Assembly (NCBI RefSeq): GCF_011759505.1
Contig: NZ_JAAOYO010000001.1
Location: 806,001 to 870,000 of the forward strand
From: Curtobacterium salicis
Lineage (GTDB): Bacteria; Actinomycetota; Actinomycetes; Actinomycetales; Microbacteriaceae
Direction: 5' to 3'
Length of the DNA: 64,000 nucleotides
The translations under genes and the position numbers were made by a program. A model generated the notes under the pieces. It was given only the letters and a program-made list of their open reading frames with translations. It did not search any database and had not been told where the DNA came from. This document shows, piece by piece, positions 52,985-61,350 of this stretch. The stretch's first letter is position 1. Each line of letters opens with the position of its first letter.

Positions 52985-53054
52985 GGGGTCAGTGTGCCGG
53001 TCGGTCTTCCGGTAGCGGAAGCAACTCTTCCTGATGCATTCCGTTCAGCTCAGC

Positions 53055-53060
53055 TACGCT
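53055..53060 (+). promoter_or_regulatory. -10 box of leaderless LysR gene
   Basis: TACGCT, 6 nt before ATG 53067, in the 82-bp region divergent from putA. Confidence 0.55.
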
Positions 53061-53066
53061 TTCGGC

Positions 53067-53966
53067 ATGCTCGACGTCCGTCGCCTGGTACTCCTCCGTG
53101 AGCTGTCGATCCGGGGCACCGTGGCGGCGGTCGCGGAGGCGCTCAACTTCACCCCGTCCGCCGTGTCCCAGCAGCTCGCCACCCTGGAACGCGAAGCCGG
53201 CGTGCCACTGCTCCGCAAGTCGGGGCGGCGGCTCCAGCTCACGCCGCAGGCCGATGTCCTGGTGGCCGCTGCGAGCGAGGTGCTCGACACCCTGGAGCGT
53301 GCCCAGTCCACACTCGAGTCGACCCTGACCACGGTCCAGGGCCGGGTCCGGGTCGCGGTGTTCCAGTCCGCGGCGCTGGCCCTGATGCCCACGGCATTGC
53401 GGACCATGGCGATCGAGCACCCGGACGTGCGCGTCGAGATGGTCCAGCGGGAACCGGAGACGGCGCTGCACGAGACCTGGGCCCGCGACTTCGACATGGT
53501 CATCGCCGAGCAGTACCCGGCACACGCAGCGCCGCGGTTCCCCGGGTTGGAACGGCACGACCTGACGACCGATGCCGTCCGCCTGGCCCTGCCGCCGTGG
53601 GACACCGCGCTGGTCCACGTCACCGACCTGGCGAGTGCCGCAGGTCTCCCCTGGGTGATGGAGCCGCGTGGGGCGGCCTCCCGACACTTCGCCGAGCAGG
53701 TGTGCCGACGGGCGGGCTTCGAGCCGGACGTCCGGTACGAGACCGCCGACCTGCAGTCGCAGATCCGGCTGATCGAGGCCGGCAACGCCGTCGCCCTCAT
53801 GCCGGACCTCGTCTGGACCGGGCGGGAGACCACGTGCCGTCTGGTCGAGCTGCCCGATGCGCCTCGGCGCACCGTCTTCACCGCGCAACGCACCGCGAGT
53901 TCCGAGTCGCCCGCGGTCCTCACCGTCCGGACCGCACTCGAGCGAGCGGCCTCCGTGTACTCCTGA
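53067..53966 (+). CDS. LysR-family regulator, probable proline-catabolism activator
   Basis: A 299-residue protein. The N-terminal HTH (about 1-62: LVLLRELSIRGTVAAVAEAL, FTPSAVSQQLATLEREA) is followed by the effector domain (about 85-295). Its location head to head with putA strongly suggests it senses proline and activates putA, as known for other putA-linked LysR/PutR systems (inference). It has no leader: TACGCT ends 6 nt upstream of the ATG. Confidence 0.9.
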   Translation: MLDVRRLVLLRELSIRGTVAAVAEALNFTPSAVSQQLATLEREAGVPLLRKSGRRLQLTPQADVLVAAASEVLDTLERAQSTLESTLTTVQGRVRVAVFQSAALALMPTALRTMAIEHPDVRVEMVQREPETALHETWARDFDMVIAEQYPAHAAPRFPGLERHDLTTDAVRLALPPWDTALVHVTDLASAAGLPWVMEPRGAASRHFAEQVCRRAGFEPDVRYETADLQSQIRLIEAGNAVALMPDLVWTGRETTCRLVELPDAPRRTVFTAQRTASSESPAVLTVRTALERAASVYS

Positions 53967-54004
53967 TATTCGACCGTTGCGGCAAACCGCACGATCGGGC
54001 CGTC

Positions 54005-54026
54005 AGTACCCCCAACCCGGGGTACT
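54005..54026. terminator. Hairpin downstream of the LysR gene
   Basis: AGTACCCC (54005-54012) and GGGGTACT (54019-54026) pair with a 6-nt loop. It may terminate the LysR transcript or serve as an operator before the surface-protein gene. Confidence 0.45.
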
Positions 54027-54141
54027 TGTCCCGTGCCGCACCCCATTACGCCACACTCGACCAATACCCTCCGATCAGCCGGGGATTCTCGGCGAACTCT
54101 TATGTCCGGCACCCGACCGGACTCGAACTGGGGGAAGTCCC

Positions 54142-55944
54142 GTGCACCGAAGCACCTCCTTCGTCCGACGCGCCTGCGCCGTCGGCACCGCCACCGCTCT
54201 GATCGGCCTGACGACCGGCTTCGGCGTCATGACCGCGACCACCGCCTACGCGGACGACGCCCCGACGGGCACCTCGTCGACCTCCGCCCCGGTGGCCGGC
54301 GCGGACGCAGCGCCGACCGGCACGACGACGCCGGGGTCCGACGCGACCACGCCGAGTGGCGACGTGACCACCCCGGCCGCGCCGAGCCTCCCGTCCGACG
54401 GCGCGACCAGCGCCCCCGGGACGACCACCGGTGGTGACGCCGCCGGGACCGGCGCCACCACGCCGACCACTCCGACGACCGGCACCGCGAGCCCCGCTCC
54501 GACCCGACCGACCACGTCGAAGCCGAGCGCGACCAGCCCGGCCGAGGCCGCCCCGACCGCTCCGGCACCGGCCGCAGCGGCGACCGCGACCGTGACGATC
54601 TCCGGCAGCGCGAAGGTCGGCCAGACGCTCCGTGCGAAGCCCAAGGGCTTCACCGACCCGTCCGCGCTGTCCTACCGCTGGTCCGTCGCCGGCGTCCCGA
54701 CCGGCGACCAGGGCCCGACGTACGACGTCGTCGCCGCGGACGCCGGCGCGGTCGTGTCCGTGACCGTCACGAACACGCTCACCGGCCACACGGATGAGAC
54801 GGCCTCCGCTGAGACCGCCGCCGTGACGCAGGACCCGGCGTTCGTCGACGCCGACGGCAAGCCCGTCGTCGGCGGGACCGTTGCGGACGAGGACTCCCTG
54901 CCCCTCGAGGCGACTGCCGGCGAGCCGTTCTCGTACACCTTCCACACCGTCGGCACGCCGACGCCGGCGCTGTCGCTCGACTGGTACTACGGCGATGACC
55001 AGGGCGACGTGGACGACCCGGAGTACACGCCCGAGTCGCAGCTGCCGGACGGCATCACGTTCGACCCCGCCACCGGTGTCCTCTCCGGCACCGCCGACGA
55101 GGCGTTCCCGTACTACGACTTCGCCATCACCGCGACGAACGACGCCGGGAGCGTCACCGAGTACCTCGAGCTGTCGGTCGCCGCCGGTGCACCCGCGGGC
55201 GTCGAGGTCTTCGCCGCGGACCGGAAGCAGTTCACCGACTTCCTCGACTCCGACACCGGCTTCGGCATCGGATTCGGCTCGGACGCCGAGTACGGCTGGT
55301 CCGCAGCGTCGAAGGCCGACTCCGACGACTCGACCCACGACGGCTCGATCCGGAGCTGGATCATCGACGGCAAGGGTGCGATCACCACGATCGACACCAC
55401 GTACCACTCGGACGACGACGGCTCCGAACTGACCGAGGAGTACCGCAACGGCGGAACGCCCACGGTCCCGCAGGGCGGCACGCTCATCACCAACGGCGGC
55501 CTCGTCGACCGGTTCGGCAACGACGTGACCGACGCTGACGAGATGCCGCTGCCGGTGTCGCTCCGCTCCGACACCGCCTCGGACGTCATCACCGCCGACC
55601 CGCTCTTCGGGGACTACGGCAACTTCACCGACGTGACCTTCACGGAGGCGTCGACGCACACCCTCACCGCCACGGGCGACGCCTTCTCGACGTCGTTCCC
55701 GGTCGTGGTCACCCCGACCGCGACCACCCCCGGCACCACCCCGCCGGTCTCGGCTCCCCCGGTGGTCACCCCGCCGGTGGCCGCCGCCCCGATCGGCACG
55801 GTCCCGGTCCGCACGGCCGCGCACGGCCGTCTCGCCTACACCGGCTCGGACGCGACCGACTCCCTCCCCTGGGCGCTCGGCATGCTCGCCGCCGGCGCCG
55901 CCCTGGTGGGCCTGCGCATCGTCCGTCGGCGCGCACAGCGCTGA
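54142..55944 (+). CDS. LAYTG-anchored surface protein with putative Ig domain
   Basis: A 600-residue secreted protein. The signal peptide (about 1-37, TATTAYA-DD cleavage) is followed by a Thr/Pro/Asp/Ala-rich stalk (about 40-145). Ig-like beta regions come next: TVTISGSAKVGQTLRAKPKG, then a putative-Ig pattern LPDGITFDPATGVLSGTA. The middle domain (about 350-520) has no match I know. The C-terminus has LAYTGSDATD, a hydrophobic helix and RRRAQR, the class E sortase signal used by actinobacteria. No sortase gene is in the window. GTG 54142 has GGGGGAA upstream. The role may be adhesion or wall structure (inferred). Confidence 0.85.
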   Translation: MHRSTSFVRRACAVGTATALIGLTTGFGVMTATTAYADDAPTGTSSTSAPVAGADAAPTGTTTPGSDATTPSGDVTTPAAPSLPSDGATSAPGTTTGGDAAGTGATTPTTPTTGTASPAPTRPTTSKPSATSPAEAAPTAPAPAAAATATVTISGSAKVGQTLRAKPKGFTDPSALSYRWSVAGVPTGDQGPTYDVVAADAGAVVSVTVTNTLTGHTDETASAETAAVTQDPAFVDADGKPVVGGTVADEDSLPLEATAGEPFSYTFHTVGTPTPALSLDWYYGDDQGDVDDPEYTPESQLPDGITFDPATGVLSGTADEAFPYYDFAITATNDAGSVTEYLELSVAAGAPAGVEVFAADRKQFTDFLDSDTGFGIGFGSDAEYGWSAASKADSDDSTHDGSIRSWIIDGKGAITTIDTTYHSDDDGSELTEEYRNGGTPTVPQGGTLITNGGLVDRFGNDVTDADEMPLPVSLRSDTASDVITADPLFGDYGNFTDVTFTEASTHTLTATGDAFSTSFPVVVTPTATTPGTTPPVSAPPVVTPPVAAAPIGTVPVRTAAHGRLAYTGSDATDSLPWALGMLAAGAALVGLRIVRRRAQR

Positions 55945-55966
55945 CCCGGACGGGAGGCCCCTCCCG

Positions 55967-56002
55967 CGGCCCCGTCGATCCCTCCACGGATCGACGGGGC
56001 CG
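55967..56002. terminator. Terminator after the surface-protein gene
   Basis: 15-bp perfect arms (55967-55981, 55988-56002) with a 6-nt loop and a T-containing tail. Just upstream is a short CGGGAGG/CCTCCCG hairpin (55951-55966) bearing the shared CGGACGGGAGGC sequence (55947-55958). Confidence 0.8.
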
Positions 56003-56054
56003 TTCCGTCGTCCACAGGTCCGACGCGCTGCCGTCCCGGCGTGGGACGCGCGGC

Positions 56055-56060
56055 TAGCGT
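56055..56060 (+). promoter_or_regulatory. -10 box of leaderless azoreductase gene
   Basis: TAGCGT, 7 nt before ATG 56068. Confidence 0.55.
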
Positions 56061-56067
56061 TGTGGCC

Positions 56068-56712
56068 ATGCCGAGCCTGTTGCACATCGATTCGTCCGCC
56101 GACCTCGCCCACTCCCGATCCCGCGCGTTGACCGCCGCGTTCGCCGACGCCTGGCGCGCCCGCGGCGCCGAGTACACGGTCGTCCGGCGCGACCTGCACG
56201 TGGACCCGCTGCCGCACCTCGAGACCTCGGCGCTGCACTGGGCCGCAGCGGACCGGACCGCCGGAGAGTCGGTGCCGGCCGCGGCCGAGCAGTTGCGCCA
56301 GGACGTCATCGACGAGCTGCTCGCCGCCGACGTGGTCGTGATCGGGTCGCCGCTGTACAACTACACGGTGCCGTCGAGCCTCAAGGCCTGGCTCGACCGC
56401 GTGCACATCCCCGGGGTCCTGGTCCCCGGGCCCGACGGCACGCCCCAGCCCCTCGCCGGTCGGCCGGTCGTCACCGTCGTCAGCCGCGGTGGCACCTACG
56501 ACGCGGGGACCCCGACGGAGCACTGGGACCACGCGTCGCCGGTGCTCGACATCATCCTCGGCACCGCACTCGGCATGAAGGTGCACCCGGTCGTGGTCAG
56601 TGCGACCCTCGCCGACCGGCTGCCCGGACTCGCACCGCTGGCCGACCACGCCGCCGCCGAGTTCGCCGACGCCCGGGTGACCGTGGAACGCCTCGCGTCG
56701 ACGCTCGGCTGA
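56068..56712 (+). CDS. FMN-dependent NADH-azoreductase / flavodoxin-fold NAD(P)H:quinone reductase
   Basis: A 214-residue flavoprotein with HIDSSADLAHSRSRALTAAF (phosphate-binding loop of FMN), VVIGSPLYNYTVPSSLKAWLDRV (AzoR signature) and VTVVSRGGTYDAG. It reduces quinones or azo compounds by two electrons. The TAGCGT box ends 7 nt before ATG. It can complement the quinone reductase and HxlR set at 43 kb, though it is not linked to it. Confidence 0.92.
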   Translation: MPSLLHIDSSADLAHSRSRALTAAFADAWRARGAEYTVVRRDLHVDPLPHLETSALHWAAADRTAGESVPAAAEQLRQDVIDELLAADVVVIGSPLYNYTVPSSLKAWLDRVHIPGVLVPGPDGTPQPLAGRPVVTVVSRGGTYDAGTPTEHWDHASPVLDIILGTALGMKVHPVVVSATLADRLPGLAPLADHAAAEFADARVTVERLASTLG

Positions 56713-56788
56713 ACCCGCACGCGGCGGCTCGGCGGTCGTACCCCGCGATCAGGCCGAGCGGTCGCGTCCGACCGTCGGGCCGGGCGGT

Positions 56789-56804
56789 CGGTCGGGCCCG
56801 ACCG
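56789..56804. terminator. 16-bp palindrome abutting the metallo-beta-lactamase stop
   Basis: CGGTCGGGCCCGACCG ends at the base before the minus-strand stop codon (56805) between convergent genes. It is short and loop-free on paper, so the terminator call is tentative. Confidence 0.35.
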
Positions 56805-57824
56805 TCAGGCCGGGCGGAGTTCCCCGGCGCGTCCGAGCAGGTCCGCGTGGAACACCGTCTGGCTCAGGGCGCTCGCGAGCAGGTACCCCGACATGGACTC
56901 GATCCCGCCGCTGAACGGCACGCGCGACGCCACCTCGAACACCGTCGGGCGGTCCAGCGCGTCGAGTGCGGCGGCGACGTGCCGGGTGCGTTCGTCGCGG
57001 TGCGCGGTCAGGGTCCGGGCGCGGGTGACGACGTCGACGAACCGGTACTCGTGCCCCGGGCACACCTCGAGTCCCGCGAACGGCTCGAGCGCCGCCAGCG
57101 ACGCGAGTGAGTCCCGCAGCGGGTTGGTGCCGGTCCGCCCGCCCAGTCCGACGCCGGAGTTGATCCGTGGCAGCACGTGGTCGCCGGTGAAGAGCAGCCC
57201 GTCGGGTTCGTCGACGAGACAGACGTGTCCGGCGGTGTGGCCCGGGGTCCAGAGCACCCGGACGTCCCGGCCCGGGATCGGCAACCGGTCACCGTCCTCG
57301 AGCAGCAGGTCCGCGAACGGCCGCTCGAGCGTCCCCTGCCCGAGTTGCCGGCCGGAGCCCCACACCGCCAGGACCCCGTCGAGTCGGTCGGCGGGGACAC
57401 CCCAGGTCCGGGCGTCCCGCTCGTTCTGCTCCGCGTCGGCACGCGCGTGCTCGAGGGCGTGGACCTCGGCCGGGTGCATCGCGACCCGCGCTCCCGAGCG
57501 GCGACGGAGGGCCGCGGCGGCACCGAGGTGGTCGGCGTGCAGGTGCGTCACCGCGATGAGCGTGACGTCCTCGACCGCACGGCCGATCGTCCGCAGGCCA
57601 GCGGCCAGGACGTCCAGTTCCCCGCCGTCACTCCAGCCGGGGTCGATCACCGTGAGCGAGCCGTCGTCCCCGGCGACGACGTAGACCAGGGTCGCGTCGG
57701 GGACGCCACCGCGGAACGGGACGGCGAGCGTCCAGATGCCCGGCCGGACCTCCTCGACGGGCGGCAGCGCACCGGCGGCGAGTGCCGCGGCCTGCACGGG
57801 GCTGACGGGCGACGGGTTCGACAC
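56805..57824 (-). CDS. Metallo-beta-lactamase-fold hydrolase
   Basis: A 339-residue protein. The MBL core has VTHLHADHLG (HxHxDH, about 93-101), LWTPGHTAGHVCLVDE and LFTGDHVLPRI for the binuclear metal, with a C-terminal helical extension of about 90 residues (VCPGHEYRFVDVV). Related MBL proteins in this length class include thioesterases and lactonases, and the substrate is not set. GTG 57824 follows a TACGCT box by 6 nt (57831-57836), so leaderless. It is divergent from ligC. Confidence 0.9.
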   Translation of the reverse strand: MSNPSPVSPVQAAALAAGALPPVEEVRPGIWTLAVPFRGGVPDATLVYVVAGDDGSLTVIDPGWSDGGELDVLAAGLRTIGRAVEDVTLIAVTHLHADHLGAAAALRRRSGARVAMHPAEVHALEHARADAEQNERDARTWGVPADRLDGVLAVWGSGRQLGQGTLERPFADLLLEDGDRLPIPGRDVRVLWTPGHTAGHVCLVDEPDGLLFTGDHVLPRINSGVGLGGRTGTNPLRDSLASLAALEPFAGLEVCPGHEYRFVDVVTRARTLTAHRDERTRHVAAALDALDRPTVFEVASRVPFSGGIESMSGYLLASALSQTVFHADLLGRAGELRPA

Positions 57825-57830
57825 GCGACC

Positions 57831-57836
57831 AGCGTA
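57831..57836 (-). promoter_or_regulatory. -10 box of leaderless metallo-beta-lactamase gene
   Basis: TACGCT on the minus strand, 6 nt before GTG 57824. Confidence 0.55.
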
Positions 57837-57908
57837 GTGAGCGCGGCGCGGGACGGGCGTGTGCCGTGCCTCCAGGCCGTCGCCGCCGCCAGCGCGTAGA
57901 CAGGCGGC

Positions 57909-58955
57909 ATGGAGACCATCGCGCCCATGCTCGCCAAGGCCGTCGCCGCCGTCCCGGAACCCGACAGCGTCGCCGGTGGCCTGCGGTACGAGCCGAAGTG
58001 GGACGGCTTCCGCGGCATCGTGACGATCGACGGGAACGACGTCGAGATCGGCAGCCGCGGGGCGAAGCCGCTGACCCGCTACTTCCCGGAACTGGTCGAG
58101 GCGTTCCGCGCGCAGTTCGGCGGCCGCTCCGGCCCGGTCGTCCTGGACGGCGAGGTGGTCGTGCGTTCCGGCGAGCCGGGGCACGAGGCGCTCGGCTGGG
58201 AGGCCCTGTCGCAACGGATCCACCCGGCTGCCTCACGCATCACGAAGCTCTCGGTCGAGACGCCGGCGCAGTTCGTGGCGTTCGACCTGCTGCACCTGGA
58301 CGGCGAGGACCTGACGTCCCGACCGTTCGACGACCGTCGCGCCGCACTCGAGACCCTGGGCGCCGAGCTGACCGCACCGCTCTTCGTGACCCGGACGACA
58401 CTCGACGTCGAGATCGCCCGCCGGTGGCTCACGACGTTCGAGGGTGCCGGCCTGGACGGCGTCGTCGCGAAACCGCGGCAGCGTCCGTACGAGCCGAACA
58501 AGCGCACGATGCTCAAGATCAAGCACCACCGGGAGGCCGACGTCGTCGCCGTCGGCTACCGGGTGCACAAGAGCGGGACGGGTGTCGGCTCGCTGCTGCT
58601 CGGGCTCTACGACGCCGACGGTGAGTTGCGGATGGTCGGCGGTGTCTCCGCGTTCTCGGACAAGCGGCGGCGCGAACTCGTCGACGAGCTGGAGCCGCTG
58701 GTGGAGCGGGACGCGGACGGGAGGGCCGTGACGGGTGACGGCGAACGGTCGCGGTTCTCGTCGGGTCGCGACACGTCGTTCGTCCGGCTGGCGCCGGAGC
58801 GGGTGCTCGAGGTGCGGTACGACCAGATGGAGGGCGACCGCTTCCGGCACACGGTGCAGTTCGCCCGTTGGCGGCCGGACCGTGAGGCCCGGTCGTGCGG
58901 CTTCGACCAGCTCGAGGTGCCCGCGGCGTACGACCTCAGCGACGTCCTCAGCTGA
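57909..58955 (+). CDS. ligC: ATP-dependent DNA ligase, LigC type
   Basis: A 348-residue stand-alone ligase. Motif I YEPKWDGFRG (adenylated Lys30), GPVVLDGEVVV (motif III region), GLDGVVAKPRQRPY (motif IV region) and TMLKIKHHREADVVAVGY (motif V), followed by the OB-fold to the end. LigC acts with PrimPolC in mycobacterial excision repair. The PrimPolC homologue is encoded here 456 bp away on the opposite strand. TAGACA lies 6 nt before ATG, a near match to the leaderless pattern. Confidence 0.93.
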   Translation: METIAPMLAKAVAAVPEPDSVAGGLRYEPKWDGFRGIVTIDGNDVEIGSRGAKPLTRYFPELVEAFRAQFGGRSGPVVLDGEVVVRSGEPGHEALGWEALSQRIHPAASRITKLSVETPAQFVAFDLLHLDGEDLTSRPFDDRRAALETLGAELTAPLFVTRTTLDVEIARRWLTTFEGAGLDGVVAKPRQRPYEPNKRTMLKIKHHREADVVAVGYRVHKSGTGVGSLLLGLYDADGELRMVGGVSAFSDKRRRELVDELEPLVERDADGRAVTGDGERSRFSSGRDTSFVRLAPERVLEVRYDQMEGDRFRHTVQFARWRPDREARSCGFDQLEVPAAYDLSDVLS

Positions 58956-59097
58956 CTCCCCCGGACGGGGGTCGACTTGTCCATTTGGCGCTCGAGTGCC
59001 ATCAGTAGTTAGCCGAACTAGTGATTGTGTGGAAACATTCGAGGCATCAGGGAAACGGTGGTTCTCCACCCCCTCGAGATCACGGATCGGAGTGGAC

Positions 59098-59259
59098 ATG
59101 AGCAACGAGATCCTCGTTCGCCGAGCACAGCGCAACCCTCTCAGCGAGGTCCGCGAAGCACGCCACCAGCGTGCCCTGCAGACCAGCGCGATCATCAGCG
59201 GGATCGCCGGCGTCACCGCCGCCGCGCTCGCCTTCGTCACGATCGGCTTGGGCGCATGA
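59098..59259 (+). CDS. Small single-pass membrane protein (53 residues)
   Basis: The ATG at 59098 has CGGAGTGG upstream. The N-terminal half is charged (RRAQRNPLSEVREARHQR), then a hydrophobic helix (about 29-51: TSAIISGIAGVTAAALAFVT) ends IGLGA. The stop overlaps the next ORF's ATG in ATGA. A 142-bp, notably AT-richer leader (58956-59097, with tracts such as TAGTTAGCC and TGATTGTGTGG) precedes it, suggesting its own promoter. I do not recognise a family. Confidence 0.6.
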   Translation: MSNEILVRRAQRNPLSEVREARHQRALQTSAIISGIAGVTAAALAFVTIGLGA

Positions 59260-59405
59260 TCGTCCTCGACGGCATCACGCAGGGCAACCGCCGGACCTGG
59301 TCCCGCCTCACCCGTCTGCACACCGCGACGGTCGGCCTGCCGCTGCAGACCTCACGCGTCGAGGACGACGACCTGCGTCGCGAGGACTCCTCCTCGCTGG
59401 TCTGA
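59256..59405 (+). CDS. Small soluble protein (49 residues), coupled to the membrane peptide
   Basis: Starts inside the previous stop (ATGA, 59256-59259), so it can be translated only by coupling or re-initiation. The product is basic at first (GNRRTWSRLTRLHTATVG) and acidic at the end (VEDDDLRREDSSSLV). The TGA is 5 bp from the stop of the convergent PrimPolC gene. No domain recognised. The coupled layout argues that it is real. Confidence 0.55.
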   Translation: MIVLDGITQGNRRTWSRLTRLHTATVGLPLQTSRVEDDDLRREDSSSLV

Positions 59406-59410
59406 GTCCC

Positions 59411-60430
59411 TCAGGCCTTCTTCGCCCGGGACGGCTGCACGCGCGGCGGCTCCCCGGGCATCTTCGGGAAGTCCGGCGGGAACGGCAGTTCGCCGAGGCC
59501 GTTCTCCAGGTCCCGTCGCCACAATCCGAGCAGCGGGTCGATGCTCCCCGGAGCAGCCGCCATGGTCTCCCACGGGTCCCCCGTCTCGGCGAGCCGCGGC
59601 GGCACGGTGAGGACGGTGAACGCCGTCGGGTCAGCGCCGTCGAGCTCGTCCCACAGCAACGGCGTCGAGACCGCGGCGTTCGGCAGCGCACGCGGACTGT
59701 AGGCACCTGCCATCGTGCGGTCGCGGTTCGCCTGGTTGAAGTCGACGAAGACGCGCGATCCGCGCTCCTCCTTCCACCAGGCCGTGGTCACCTGCTCCGG
59801 CATCCGGCGTTCGAGTTCCCGGGCCGCGGCGATCACCGCGTGCCGGACGTCGAGGAACTCGTACGCGGGCTCGATCGGGGCGAAGACGTGCAGGCCGCGG
59901 TTCCCGCTCGTCTTCACCCATGCCTCGAGTCCGACCTCGGCCAGGACCTTGCGCAGTTCGTGCGCGGCGGGGACGGCGTCGTGGAAGTCGGTGCCGGGCT
60001 GCGGGTCCAGGTCGATGCGGAGCTGGTCCGGGTGGTCGCTGTCCTCCGCCCGGGATGCCCACGGGTGGAACACGACGGTGTTCATCTGCGCGGCCCAGAC
60101 CGCGACGGCCGGTTCGTCGATCACCAGCTGCGGGTGGCTCCGGGCGCTCGGGTAGGTGACCGTCACCGCGCGGACGTACTCCGGGGCACCCTTGGGCGGG
60201 TTCTTCGAGAAGAACTGCTCGCCGTCGACCCCGTCCGGGAACCGCTGGAGCGAGATCGGCCGGTCGCCGTTCGCGCGCACGAAGGCGTCCCCCACGGCGA
60301 CGAGGTACCGCGCCAGGTCGAGCTTGGTGATGCCGAGGTCCGGCCACAGCACGCGGGACGGACTGGAGATCCGCACCTCCCGCTCGCCGTCGGGTCCGGG
60401 CACGGTGAGCGTCGTCGCCGGTGTCGCCAT
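59411..60430 (-). CDS. LigD-polymerase-family primase/polymerase (PrimPolC, Rv3730c-like)
   Basis: A 339-residue archaeo-eukaryotic primase-fold polymerase. The catalytic metal pair is Asp140/Asp142 in RIDLDPQPGT, with NRGLHVFAPIEP and FVDFNQANRDRTMAGAYSPR. In M. tuberculosis Rv3730c neighbours ligC (Rv3731). The proteins together fill and seal short gaps in repair, so the pairing here is conserved. TAGGTT lies 7 nt before ATG 60430 (60438-60443), a leaderless start. A Ku gene is not in this window. Confidence 0.92.
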   Translation of the reverse strand: MATPATTLTVPGPDGEREVRISSPSRVLWPDLGITKLDLARYLVAVGDAFVRANGDRPISLQRFPDGVDGEQFFSKNPPKGAPEYVRAVTVTYPSARSHPQLVIDEPAVAVWAAQMNTVVFHPWASRAEDSDHPDQLRIDLDPQPGTDFHDAVPAAHELRKVLAEVGLEAWVKTSGNRGLHVFAPIEPAYEFLDVRHAVIAAARELERRMPEQVTTAWWKEERGSRVFVDFNQANRDRTMAGAYSPRALPNAAVSTPLLWDELDGADPTAFTVLTVPPRLAETGDPWETMAAAPGSIDPLLGLWRRDLENGLGELPFPPDFPKMPGEPPRVQPSRAKKA

Positions 60431-60437
60431 GCAGCGG

Positions 60438-60443
60438 AACCTA
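60438..60443 (-). promoter_or_regulatory. -10 box of leaderless PrimPolC gene
   Basis: TAGGTT on the minus strand, 7 nt before ATG 60430. Confidence 0.5.
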
Positions 60444-60507
60444 CTCCGACGGCCGGAGCCCGGCGCGCAGTGCGACCGACCGGAGGCGGGCCCGGCAGGA
60501 TGGAGCG

Positions 60508-61341
60508 GTGACCGCGTACCTCGGGGTGGACCTGGCCTGGGGGCTCGGCACCGATCGACGGGCCCCCAACGAGACCGGGCTGGCCGCCCTCGACGACGCC
60601 GGGCGGGTGACCGACGCCGGCTGGGCTCGCGGAGTGGACGACGTCACCGCCTGGATCGCCGACCGCCTGGGCCCCCGCACCCTCATCGCGGTGGACGCCT
60701 CCCTCGTGGTCACGAACCCGACCGGCATCCGGGAGTCCGAACGGCAGGTCGGGCAGCGCTACGGCCGGTGGAAGGTCGCCGCGAACCCGACGAACCTGGC
60801 CTCGGCCGCGAGCGCCGGCGCCCGACTGCTCGACCGGTTGACAGCCCTCGGCGTGGACTACGTCAGCGACACGGCAGCGATGCGGGAGCGGACCGGGCCA
60901 GCGGTGTTCGAGTGCTACCCGTACACGACGTTGGTCGGGGTGGCGGAGTTCGGCTACGACGTCGAACGTCCCCGCTACAAGCGACTCGACACGTCCGTAC
61001 CCCCGCCGGTGGCACGGCAGCGACGAGCGGAGGCGTTCGACGAGCTCGTCCGCCGTGTGCGCACCACGGCGTTCGACCCGCCCCTCGACCTGGACGCGCA
61101 TCCGCTCACCCGGGCCCTCCGCGACCCGTCGGTGCTGCACGGGCCGACCCACAAGCACCGCGAGGACCTGCTCGACGGCGTCCTCTGCGCGTGGACGGCG
61201 GCGTTCTGGGAGCGGCACGGCGACGAGCGGGTGCAGGTGCTGGGTGGCGACCCGGGCCTCCCGTCCGACCCCCGCGATGCAGACGGCAGGCTGCCGGCGC
61301 TCGTCGCCCCCGCGCGCCGGTCGCAGCGTCCCGCTCGCTAG
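60508..61341 (+). CDS. DUF429-family RNase H-like protein
   Basis: A 277-residue protein with VTAYLGVDLAWG near the start, LIAVDASLVVTNPTG, and VFECYPYTTLVGVAEFGYDV, typical of DUF429. The family is thought to adopt an RNase H-like fold, and activity is unknown. GTG 60508 lies 6 nt after CAGGAT, a weak -10-like box. The stop codon TAG (61339-61341) is part of the -10 box of the next gene. Confidence 0.82.
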   Translation: MTAYLGVDLAWGLGTDRRAPNETGLAALDDAGRVTDAGWARGVDDVTAWIADRLGPRTLIAVDASLVVTNPTGIRESERQVGQRYGRWKVAANPTNLASAASAGARLLDRLTALGVDYVSDTAAMRERTGPAVFECYPYTTLVGVAEFGYDVERPRYKRLDTSVPPPVARQRRAEAFDELVRRVRTTAFDPPLDLDAHPLTRALRDPSVLHGPTHKHREDLLDGVLCAWTAAFWERHGDERVQVLGGDPGLPSDPRDADGRLPALVAPARRSQRPAR

Positions 61342-61344
61342 GCT
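61339..61344 (+). promoter_or_regulatory. -10 box of the glycosyltransferase gene
   Basis: TAGGCT overlaps the stop codon of the DUF429 gene and ends 6 nt before GTG 61351, so the glycosyltransferase mRNA is probably leaderless. Confidence 0.55.
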
Positions 61345-61350
61345 GGGCCG

